DNA of 56,520 nt from Amanita rubescens (taxonomy: Eukaryota; Basidiomycota; Agaricomycetes; Agaricales; Amanitaceae). A program made the translations under genes and the position numbers. The DNA is taken from positions 1-56,520 of the forward strand of contig WION01000336.1 of NCBI GenBank assembly GCA_015039365.1. Direction: 5' to 3'. The number at the start of each line of letters is the position of its first letter. Position 1 is the first letter of the stretch. Positions 32,387-42,540 of the stretch are shown here, piece by piece. Under the pieces are notes generated by a model that saw nothing but the letters and a program-made list of their open reading frames with translations, did no database searches and had not been told where the DNA came from.

Positions 32387-34247
32387 CATCGCATCTTGAT
32401 CTCATACCACCACCTTCCTCTTTAGGAACATGCACCGACACCGCCCAGGACAGCCCTTGAACAGAAGTCGTGGTAGCTTTCCGCCTCATATTCCACCGCG
32501 CGGACGGGGTTCTGGAGCCTCTGGCTCCGATGCCTCGTTTGGTGCGGATTCCCTAGATGCCCATATCGCAATGGATACTGGTGGGGATGACCATCCCCCG
32601 ACGACCCGACAACCGTCTCAGGAGGGCTCAGCCCACTCTGATGGTTTCCCCGACGCCCCGCACCGCTTTGGCTTCATTCATGAGGCCTGCGCGGACTTTC
32701 GCACTGCAATCGATGGGCTCCACGCCACCGATCTCCCCCGAGATGTTCAAGAGTCGCTCGGACAAGTCTTGGCACCCTTTGCCCTGGCATTAGGAATAGA
32801 ATCCTTTGTCGTTGGGGGCTGAAGGGTCACCGTGACTCGAGCTGCGGGCACTGTTGTGGAGGATCGCCCCCCTGAGGTGATCTCCACGCCTGCCCCAATC
32901 CCACCTGCCACGTCAGAACCTCCCCCACCCACGGGGACGGCGTTCCCTGTGCCGCCTATCATCACGGACCCCGCCTATATTAGGATCAACAAGAAACGGC
33001 TTCTTGGCCGCCCTCCCCCCCCGCCTCCTGCCAGGCGTTCCTATGCTAGTGTTGCCGGCAAAGGCTCTGCTGCCCCCCCAATACAGCCTCCCCCTCATGG
33101 ACCTTCAAAGCAGACAGCTAACATCAAGTCCTGCACTCGTCAGGGAACCAAGGCTTCGGCCTTGGTCCTTCGCTTCCGTCCCAGTCCCACTGGCGACATC
33201 ATCCCCCCTCTCCCTGACGTTCAGAGGATCCTTGCCGGCTCCTCCCCTCCGCCTGTTCATGTAGGTTATACCTTGCGTGGCGATCTCCTGGTGCGTTTTC
33301 CCCAGGCAATCGGCCCTGAACTCAAGAAGGAGGTCATATCCCTCCTGTCCACTTTGCATGTGGGAGGCGTCCAGCTCCTCAGCCGGGATACGACATCCCT
33401 TATCAAATTCATGCACGTCCCGACGCATCGCCTGAATGGGGGTGCGACTACATCTGACTGGCTCCATGCCACCGTTTCATCCCACCCCCGTTGGAAGGGG
33501 GTTCATTTCGTACAGCAGGCCCATTTCGTCATTCCCTCCGGCAAGACGATTGGCTACACCGCCACTGTGGTGGTTGAGGTCGCCGACGACCGTGCTTCAT
33601 CTGTCGCACGTCGCCTCCTCCAGACGGACATCAACTTCGATGGCATCCCCTGTCGTGCCCGCCCTTGGGTCTTGCGCAAGGCCTCTCGCCAGTGTGGTAT
33701 CTGCCTCCGGTGGGGCCACACTTCCCATGTCTGTTCGTCACGCCTTCCTTGGTGTGCCCTTTGCGCCAACTGTCACAGCACGGCCGTCCATGAGCAGGCA
33801 GTCCAACAGGACGTCACCATGGAAGACATCAAATGCATCAATTGCCGTGGGCCCCATCTCGCCATCTCGCGGGACTGCCCCTTCTTCATCTCTAGATTCG
33901 ACGACAAAGCGCTTGCCGCCCTGCAAGCCAAACGATTGAAGCAAGTCCGCCAGGCTCGCGATCAACGCCACCAAACCAAACAAACCGCCCGCGTCGCGGC
34001 GCGCTACGATGGCCTAGGCTTAGACTAGGTCCCCTCGTCCTTCCACGGCTCATAGCTCCTCTCTCGTCGACTTCGTCTGGGGGTGGACTAGTTAAACACT
34101 GTATGCGGCCCTATGCCGACTTCGTGATTAGTATGAGTATTTAGCTTACGGGTTCTTTTCCTCACCTAGTGTAGGTTTTTTCCCAGAGTACCTCTGTAGT
34201 GTGTTGTGGCAATACACTCGCCTTCTATTCAAAAAAAAAAAAAAAAA
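32387..34247 (+). mobile_element. ORF1-only LINE-type retroelement with A tail (element A)
   Basis: An insertion of about 1.86 kb bounded by a perfect 13-bp direct repeat and ending in 17 A residues (34231-34247), the hallmark of target-primed reverse transcription. It holds a short leader, one gag-like ORF1 and a 3' untranslated region of about 200 bp. There is no endonuclease or reverse transcriptase gene. It is therefore non-autonomous: either a deleted LINE or a separate ORF1-only family mobilised in trans. Confidence 0.8.
32430..34028 (+). pseudogene. Gag-like zinc-knuckle ORF1 with one in-frame stop
   Basis: The frame runs 533 codons from the ATG at 32430 to the stop at 34028. A single TGA at 32820-32822 (after residue 130) splits it. 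The N-terminal part is low-complexity (Arg/Pro/Gly-rich). The C-terminal half has three Cys/His knuckles: CGICLRWGHTSHVC, a CALCANCH segment and CINCRGPHLAISRDC, followed by a basic tail. Such proteins coat LINE RNA. The relic at 1-797 is a diverged relative of the C-terminal half. The lone stop could be a recent mutation, or the C-terminal half could be translated separately. Confidence 0.75.
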
Positions 34248-34260
34248 GAAAGACCTCTTT
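34248..34260 (+). repeat. Target site duplication, right copy
   Basis: An exact copy of 32374-32386, immediately after the A tail at 34231-34247. Confidence 0.8.
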
Positions 34261-34263
34261 GGT

Positions 34264-35282
34264 GTGCATACGTAAGTTGTTCCTCAAGCCTCTCTTTCAC
34301 TGCTACCACCACCTTCCCTATCTGGACATGTCTTCTCGACGTGGTGGACGCCCTTGGACGCAGACCCACGACGAGGTATACAACTGGTTCTTAAGTATCT
34401 TTCAGCCGGGGGTTGAGAAGCTCCCAAATTTCAATCAACTGAAGATACGGCTAGTCGAGGAAGCCCTTCAACGTGGCCTCAATTATTCTTCCCTTGTGAG
34501 AGGACGATGGCAGTGCGTCCTCTATGAGGGGACGATCCACATGATCCAAGGCGATCCTACCCCATCCGGGGGTGCTCCCCCTTCTCAGCTTGTGTGGACA
34601 CCTTCGAGGAAGCATGCGCGGTCTGCTTCCTCGGAGTTATACTCTCTATCCGACTTCTCTGAGGCCGTCCCTGACCCCCTCACTCCGGCTCCTGTCACCC
34701 CCGCGCCCTCGGCGGCCCATTTAGTCTCAGCTCTCACTGACCCGCTCGCCGAGATCCTCAATCGTGAGGACCTTTCCTATCCTCCAGGTTCTCTGGCTTC
34801 CCAGTTCAATCCCACGGCTTTGGCACGACTGCTCTCCCTTTTGGGGGTCTCCCCACCCCCGACGCCCTCGCTCCCATTCGCTGGTCCAGCATGCCCTCGT
34901 TGCCTCCCCTCTGGTATTTTCCATGCGGTTGACACCCTCTGCCCTTTGGCCAAATCGTCGTGATCCCTCTCGAGGCACGTCCCCGGTGTCCAGCCGACGC
35001 GTGTAGCCAAAAAAGAGGGCAAGGCCGCAAAGGAGCCTGCCGAGGTCGCCTCCATGGTGTTGCTAGACCTCTTCTTCCCGCCCACCATCTACTCATTCGC
35101 CTTTATGGAAGTCCATCTGTTTTTTACGTAGTCACACCCAGCCCCCCTTACATTGATTGCGTACAACGAAGCTAACCGCGTTGGTCCGCTTTGCCCAGTC
35201 TGTATTTACACTACTTTGTCACGTATATTTGTCCATAGAATCGTGCTTCGAAAAAAAGAAGAAAAAAAAGAGAGAAAGAGAG
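34264..35282 (+). mobile_element. Second ORF1-type retroelement (element B), truncated
   Basis: The leader contains CTACCACCACCTTCC before the ATG at 34328, closely like ATACCACCACCTTCC before the ATG of element A. One ORF follows, then about 290 bp of untranslated text and an A-rich tract (35251-35282, AAAAAAAGAAGAAAAAAAAG). No reverse transcriptase is present. Its 5' end is uncertain because element A is inserted at or near it, and I find no clear target duplication. Confidence 0.5.
34328..34963 (+). CDS. ORF1-like protein of element B
   Basis: A 211-aa product starting MSSRRGGRPW. It has a structured N-terminal third (YNWFLSIFQPGVEKLPNFNQ, then SLVRGRWQCVLYEG), a Pro/Ser-rich middle and a short Cys/His group (CPRCLPSGIFH...LC) at the end. 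The organisation resembles the N-terminal part of LINE ORF1 proteins, but it lacks the full set of knuckles, so it is probably 3'-deleted. The start is chosen by analogy with the leader of element A. Confidence 0.45.
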   Translation: MSSRRGGRPWTQTHDEVYNWFLSIFQPGVEKLPNFNQLKIRLVEEALQRGLNYSSLVRGRWQCVLYEGTIHMIQGDPTPSGGAPPSQLVWTPSRKHARSASSELYSLSDFSEAVPDPLTPAPVTPAPSAAHLVSALTDPLAEILNREDLSYPPGSLASQFNPTALARLLSLLGVSPPPTPSLPFAGPACPRCLPSGIFHAVDTLCPLAKSS

Positions 35283-35299
35283 GTTTGTTCTCAATGTAC

Positions 35300-36739
35300 C
35301 ATCATCCGTGGCCCTGCTCCTGGGAGGTCACGCGGTCACGCGTAACGTTATCTGCCTCTTTCTCGGGTTTTCAACCTGGCGCGCTTTTCGGCGCGCAGGA
35401 GCTAGAGCTCAATGCCTCGCTGACTACCATATTGTCGGACGGCTGCCAGTTCGTTGACTCGGAGTCAAAGACTCTTCTGCACGCCAGGTCGGCGGCGATG
35501 AATTCTTTCGTCACACTGGTGAGTTGATAGCCAATATTTTACGAAGTATTCTTGGTACTAAAGCCATCCCTTATACTTCTGTGATGAAAAAGACAATGCA
35601 AGTTCAGAAACCGGTCCACTCGGGCACGCTAATCAAAACGAAATTTAGTTTTACTTTGGTCACAAACTGAAGACCGAACGTTAGACAGATGATGCAGTTG
35701 GTGCGTTCCGCCATTTTCTCTCAGCTAACCGCGTTTTAAGAGCACTATCGCAGGTTCCGGTCCATTTTCATGTAATGCCTTTGCGAGCAAGTTGTGAGTT
35801 GCAGATTTTCCACCGATCCGAATGGTTATCTGACTCTGAGCGATAGATACGTTCAACAAGGATGAAACGCAGCTGCGGAAAACAGCGTAAAGTACAAATT
35901 TGAATTCACCATCGATGGTATTGGAATGGATTGATCGAAAATCAAAATGCAAGTGCTGGAGCTAAAACTTCTAATAGCCAAAGCGATGGGCAAGCCGTGC
36001 CGGGTAATGATGAAATGGAAGGAAAGATGGAGAATCCGGCATTGGCCAATGCTATATCAAACGACGAGAAATTTCAAACACGCAATACGACAAGTTATAC
36101 TATACAGCACATCAGAAATTAAGACATGTTGAACCACTGTAAATGCCCCTTCTGTTGTACGAATTGAACAACCTTTGGGTCTACGTAAAACGCCGAACGA
36201 CTCTGAAGGTCCGAGAGCCTCCTAGCGGTGTCAACATGTATCTTAACACCATCAAGTAGCACACATAAATGAACACGTAGATTCGCATGAGTCGTGTAAC
36301 GCTGACATTGATTAGGTCGACCGAGAAAGTGAGTAGCAGATGGTATGATACGAGCTTCTGAAGACGCTCGCTTACGTGGTTCCAGCTGAGCATCACGCCT
36401 GTTGAATCAACTTCATCATAAGAAGCACTTATTACCGTTGCGGCAGCGCTCTGGCAAAGGGATGGCGGCGGCTTGCCTCATTTGGAAGCTAGGTAGTAAC
36501 ACCTGCAGCGGCTAATCTTTTCAGCTCATGCTACTATACAGTTTCTATTTTGTGGCTTTTTGATGCTACACAGAAGTCATTCGTCATTACGATTGAGGTG
36601 AGCCCGATAGTCATATCTTACTTAGCAGGTACTAAATATAGTCATTTACGGTTTACCAGGTCGACTACGAGTCTACGACTTCGGTTATAGAGGACGACCA
36701 CTACCTCTCGCTACAATTGCTGAAGAACCTGAGTCTCCA
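35300..36739. other. Gene-poor stretch before the F-box cluster
   Basis: Short open frames on both strands (for example 35952-35725 minus and 36396-36181 minus, the latter hydrophobic) have no recognisable domain. Intron-like borders (GAGGTGAGCC at 36596, CCAGGTCGAC at 36657) suggest a decayed gene or an untranslated leader of the first F-box gene. Confidence 0.35.
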
Positions 36740-38264
36740 GTAAGCTTCCTTAACCGCAGTAGAGGCTCAACTTACCCAAAGGTAGATGGACTTTCTCGAT
36801 GTCGGGCACGTGAACCAGTCTCATTCCGAAGAGGGTAATTCGGAGGTGCCAAGCGCCATTCGCGGAGTGCTGATTCAGAAACGAGAGGCTCTTAACTCTC
36901 TCAAGCATGAAATCGCGCGGATAGAAGAAGACATCGTTCGTCTTGGCACTGCGCTGGCACCTCATAACCATAACCTTCTCCCAAACGAAATTCTCGGTCG
37001 CATATTCATTCTGGTTGCGCGGGATCACGGAACAGTGCATTTCCCTATTCCCAAAGGACAAACTCCTCCACAACTTACCATTTCACACGTGTGTCCACAT
37101 TGGCGCAGGGTGGCACTTCGTACATCCGAGTTATGGAGTAACACGGAGCTTCTAGTCTACACGCTTGACACGCGTAACCATGACCATAATGTTCGCCTCC
37201 ATCAGCGGTGGATCTTGCGAGCCGGAACATTTCCAGTGACGGTGTCAATACGCTTCCCCCAGGAGTCATTCGGTGACGTTGCTATCATCTTGCAGAGGGT
37301 TCTTTTACCCATTCAAATCAGGAGGCTCCATCTCCATCTGACTTATGAACAACTTTTCGTGGTGTTATCGGAATTACCTGAAACCGCATTATCAAGCTCT
37401 TCCGAGCTGGAACTCGACCTTACACTTCCTGAGGATGGCGAGGCCATAGACATGAACAATCTGCCTCTTATTACCCGAATTCGCTCCGTAAAGTTCGGTC
37501 GCGGCGACATCGGCAGCTGGTTCGATCAATTCTCCTTGAGCTTGCCATTGAGTCGGCTCCGATCCTTGGATTTTTCCATTTTTCTCGTTGATCTGCAACC
37601 CATTTTTTATATCTTGCGCCGAACTCCTGAGCTGCAAGCTCTCCATTTCCAGGTATCTAGGCATCAGGCCGATCAATTTGATAGATTACAGGAGCAGGAG
37701 ATTGCCCTGCCTTCTGTACGAGCACTACATATTTTTTTTCAAGGAAAAAACGGAATAGAGCTTGACATGGTTTTGCGCCGTTTCACATGCCCCTCCCTTA
37801 CCAGTTTCACACTCTATACATATTGTGATTATTCCACGGGCGAGACCCTCGGGATTCTCAAGCAACAATACAACATGCAAGGAATTCAAGATGTTTTGCT
37901 TGGTGGTGGTGGTTTTGCACTGCCAATCTCTTCCATTTTGCAGAACGCTCCTGCTCTACACAGCCTTGTGCTTAGTTCAACTGATGCCATAATGGACGAC
38001 AAGGCGATCATTGGGATATCAAATGGTACCCTCGGGCGATCCCTAAGGACGTTGCAGATGTATTTCCCATGTGATCTGGGGGAAATACTCAGCATGGTGG
38101 AAGCACGCAAGGAAATGGCCGATACATTGGTTGCAAATGGTTGTAGCTGGAGAGAAGAAATTACAGTTTTGAAGAACGTTGGGCTTTTGAAAGCCGAGGG
38201 CGGAGATACATATGAGGAGCGAATGACTGCATTGAGGAAGGCAGGTATCGCTTTCGATATTTAG
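36740..38264 (+). CDS. F-box protein, paralog 1
   Basis: F-box proteins recruit substrates to SCF ubiquitin ligases through Skp1. The ORF starts at 36786 and encodes 492 aa. After an N-terminal helix (KREALNSLKHEIARIEEDIVRL) comes the F-box: LLPNEILGRIFILVARDHG, then ISHVCPHWRRVALRTSELWS. The rest is leucine-rich and LRR-like, with the signature IIGISNGTLGRSLRTLQ near the C terminus. This layout is typical of the large agaricomycete F-box families. The frame is intact. The feature includes a conserved 46-nt intron (36740-36785, GTAAGC...TAG) ending directly before the ATG. The substrate is unknown. Confidence 0.85.
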
Positions 38265-39977
38265 ACTGAGCTCGGGTACTATAGGGTATATACGTAGTAG
38301 GCACCCAAATGAGAATGTACTACATGATGTACCTCACATTCACGACAACGCTTCCAGCCTTTCCGATTTGATGAAGTGCAGGACACCGCCGGGCAGTCGA
38401 AGGCCGGTGAGGAGTGATGAAAGACAACGTCAGCGGACTTCCACCAGCCATCGGAAGTGGCTCGCAAAGTCGTAGTGATATTCAGAACCCGTTCGACACA
38501 CCACTCAATTGTTATCACCTACTAGCGCAGTTGCAACTGACCAAGTTCGTCATATAGTATCAGCAACGCCCACATGGCAAGCGGCTAGGCCAGACTCAAA
38601 CAGAGACAAGCAGAGATCGACTTATCTCCGCATTCATGAACTCGAATTCATGGCCCGAGGGTCTGCTTCGATGGAATAACATCTAATTTTCTTTCGTCGT
38701 CTGCGTGACCAAAGGGGCCACAAGCATCGATCCAGGATATCGTCGTCAAACAAAGTCAGATCATTGAAGAGGCCCGACCGTCGTCAAAAACGTCATTGTC
38801 AGACGCACTGCAAAGGTACTCGGGCGCTCCCTGGAAGAGTCCAACGTATCAAACGTCACAGTTTCTGTGATAACCTCGAAGAAGCACTCATCTGTGTTGC
38901 CACTTGATAATGTCTCGTCCTCCCTCAAGTCCTCTCCCGTTTCCTCTATACAATGTGCGAGTTTCTTGCTTGAGGCACCAACTCTGCAACACTGAAAACA
39001 CCTGTCCCTCTAGGTAACGGATCATCGCTGGTTTTTCTGCGCATGGTGGGTCGATGGGACTGTACTTGGTGCTAAGGAAACTTTGATGATGTCAAGTTAT
39101 TTCGATCTGAATGGGTGAAACGATTATCAGATCAAGGTATGTTGCTCTTGGCTTATGTACAACACGGTAGGATCATAGCCTTTCATGCAGAGAGAAAAGC
39201 TAGCGCACTTCGCACAGCCAATACAGGTTCGCAAAATTTTTGATGGGCAAATAAAACTCTCGATTTAAGTTTGTGAAACAAATGTACTAGGCACGTTTTC
39301 CGATGGCACATCAGAAGGATAGATTTGGTGCGATTCACCATTGGTTCGTGCCTGTTCCTACCCTCACCTAATGCAGTTTTGACACCATAACAAGATATAC
39401 CTTCTTGTCTACTTCTCGACGGTTAATTTCATGGTTAATCGATACGGAGGGCGGAGCAGTGGAAAGAGTGGGGCCAGAACTCGCCTCCAATAACCAACCA
39501 GAATTACTCAATACCACAAGTCGTACTGTTGGTTTTGATTGTACATGTGTTGACCATTGTAAACGTTCCTTTTTCTGTTGCATGCGTTCAGGCTTGAGCC
39601 TCACCTTCTGATCTACATATGTACGTGGAGTGGTGGAAGGGTCCACCCCAAATTCAATGCCAAGTTCCGATGTCACCAAATTCCGCGCCTGGCGAGTCCA
39701 TCCAAATGGGGGTATAGCAAGATTCTCTGAGCCTTTCTGGCGGACGTTCGGCAACGGTGTTACTGTTATATGGCTCGATTATCAGGTCAGCAAATTGTGA
39801 TGCTTAGATTACAACTCCATTATATGCGCACAACTATTGCGCTATTGTAGACTCATACAAAGCGGGGACCTCTTGCCACAGAAGGTTAGACCTGGCGCTG
39901 GTGCCAGGCACCATTTTAGTCACGTCACAATCGCCGCACTCGAAGTTGGCCGCAATTGTTATTGAACACAGACCACA
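38265..39977. other. Intergenic stretch between F-box paralogs 1 and 2
   Basis: No gene is clear. The minus-strand frames 38518-38279 and 39754-39368 are protein-like but unrecognised. A minus-strand Asp/Glu-rich open stretch runs through about 38790-38990 without a start codon. These may be fragments of decayed genes. Confidence 0.3.
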
Positions 39978-41517
39978 ATGCCTGCATCGACGGTAAGCTT
40001 CCCAAGTCAGTGTAAAAGCTCAACTTACACGAAGATAGATGGACTTGGACAATGTCCGTCGCGTAAACCAGTTTCATTCTGAACAGAGTACTTTGGACTC
40101 GCCGAGGGCTATTCGCGGCGTCGTGATCCAGAAACGAGATACCCTGAAAGCTATCAAACGTGAAATTGCACAGCTCGTCGAACGGGAGAAAGGAATAGAG
40201 GAAGAGCTTGTTCGCCTGGGCACAGCGTTGGCACCTCACAATCACGACGTTCTCTCGAACGAAATTCTCCGTCACGTATTCATTCTAGTCGTACAGGCTC
40301 ATGGACCTGTGCATTTCCCTATTCTCAAAGGAAATCTCCCTCCTCAACTGGCCATATCCCATGTTTGTTCCCACTGGCGGAGGGTCGCACTTCATACGGC
40401 CGAGTTATGGGGCCATACGGACCTTGCCTATCCACAGAAGTACAACACTGACGACGTTGTCCGCCTCCACCAGCGGTGGCTCTTGAGAGCCGCATCGTTT
40501 CCGGTTACAGTGTCGATAAGCTTCGACGGTTCGCTTGATAGCGATGAAATCGTCAGTGCCTTGCAGAAAATCGTTTTGCCCTTTCAGGTCAAGAGGCTTG
40601 GTCTTGACCTGACCTGTAAAGAGTTTATGGCATTATCTACATTGCCTGAAACTGCATTACCCGGCCTTACGGAGCTGGAACTTCGTCTCACACCTTCTGA
40701 AGAGGTCGTGAACATGAATAATCTACCCCATTTTATTACGCGACTTCGATCTGTATCATTCATGCCTGGCGAGACCGGTGTCTGGTTTGATCAACTCTCG
40801 CCGAGTTTGCCATGGGGTCAGCTGCGCTTCCTGGGGTGTCACATGTTTATGACGGATTTGGGTCCTATTCTTAATATCTTGCGCCAGCTTCCAACACTTC
40901 AAGCGCTCCACTTATCGGTATTCAAATTTCACATTGCTGACCTAGAGGAGCATAGGCTTCGCATGCTTTCTTTACGGGATATCAACCTGGATGTTGACAT
41001 GGACGTGCTCGATGGAATACAACTTGACAAGATTTTGCGCAGTTTCGCTTGCCCTTCCCTTACCAAATTCACATTATCTACAGATGCTTACTGGACGGAC
41101 GAGACATTCCAGATCATTAAACAACAATACAATATGCAGCAAATTCAAGAAATCGATTTTTCTTGTAATTTTGCGCTACCAGTTTCCTACCTTTTGCGAG
41201 ATGCACCCATGTTACGCTCACTTTCATCTCGGGACGCCATAATGGATGACGAGGCTATCTGCAGCATATCAAACGGCACCCTTGGGCGGTTCCTCAGGAA
41301 GTTGAACATTAGCGCCGCGGGTGACGTTGGGGAGTTGCTCAGTATGGTGGAAGCGCGGAAAAAGAGAGTCGAGGGATTGATTGAAAGTGGTTACAGTTGG
41401 AAAGAAGAAATGTCCATTTTGAAGGAGGTTGTGGTTCATGCCGAGCACAAGGAGGAATATAATGCGAGGGTTGTTGCATTGGAAGAGGCAGGTATCACTA
41501 TTAAGTTTAAGTACTAA
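39978..41517 (+). CDS. F-box protein, paralog 2
   Basis: The main exon, 40039-41517, encodes 492 aa with an N-terminal coiled-coil segment (LKAIKREIAQLVEREKGIEE), the F-box VLSNEILRHVFILVVQAHG through ISHVCSHWRRVALHTAELWG, and LRR-like text ending near SISNGTLGRFLRKLN. It is a clear paralog of the genes at 36.7 and 45.7 kb. A 46-nt intron (39993-40038, GTAAGC...TAG) precedes it. In this copy the upstream exon contains an ATG at 39978 followed by four codons that join in frame, so the protein may begin MPAST before the MDLDNV start. The frame is intact. Confidence 0.85.
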
Positions 41518-42540
41518 TCTTGTACAAATATCGCCATGTAACTGAGCTTGCTAACCCGTGACGCCAGTGATAGTCCTTGTTCCAAACCCATGCTGAAGCA
41601 CATAGCCGTAGCATATCAACGCGGGTTCCTCGCGCCCTTTCTTTTTGCGTCACTGCTTCATTCGGCCGCCCTGGATTATATCGGATCAGAAGCAGAGGTA
41701 CCGCATTTGAATGTGATCGGGTGAAGTGCACGAGCGCTTCGATTCAGAAATCAAATACCAGCATTGAAACTTTGCTCACGAAGAAGCTCGGGCATGCATG
41801 GACATCCGAGGTGTTAACCACTTGTCTGTCCTCATCTTCGCTCGTCATATGGGGTTCCTTATAGCCGCTTTTGTGTACACATAGTCGGTCAGCCGCACAC
41901 CGCTTCGAGTTGGGGCCCAGTGCGGTACTAAAAAAAGACGTCACATGTTACATATTGTCCGTGTCACATGTAGAACTCTTCGGATCCCATCTTCTTTCCT
42001 GTCTTCCAATCCAGTGCATGTTATGTGACGTGATGCTTTTATCCAACTGGACGCTTCTGTTGATTTTGACGGACCTGTACACTACGATCAAAATCGAGTC
42101 AGGCTGGTGATAACCATCAACGGAACGGCTATGGCCATTGGCTCGATCAGAGATCAGGGCTCAAGAGCTGTTACTACATACGAGACGAAAGCAGCTGCGC
42201 CGGGTTTCGATGAAGCGAAATGATTGAGCGCCCAGCGAAGAGAACCCGAAACAGCGACACTCGCAGTACCGGCGGTCGGTCCGGCTTGCATCTCAAGGTC
42301 AGGTCCTAACTCGATATCAACATGCTTCTCCGAGTCGGCATCGAGCTTCCAGAGGCGATGCGCGATGCGTCGGCCTGCCAAGCCCTTGCTCTGACTCATC
42401 GAGACCAAATCACGAGGTAAAGCACCGAATACGTTCAAAGCACACTGGTCTGGTTCCGGCATTATTTAAGTCCCTTCTATATGTAACTGGACGTGCGTTG
42501 AACGCTATCTACCACCCAAGGTTATCTGGCGGTACCCACC
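41518..42540. other. Intergenic stretch, possible small minus-strand frame
   Basis: The only frame of note is 42462-42154 on the minus strand (102 aa), which is Ala/Ser-rich and unrecognised. It is divergent from the peptidase gene that starts at 42541. Otherwise nothing is supported. Confidence 0.3.

Noticed and set aside
34231..34247. Poly-A run as a simple microsatellite
   Set aside because: It is followed immediately by the exact 13-bp repeat of 32374-32386, which fits an A tail of a retroelement insertion better.
39368..39754. Minus-strand 128-aa frame as a gene
   Set aside because: It has no domain, no splice partners and no homolog in the window; it is mentioned only as part of the intergenic stretch.
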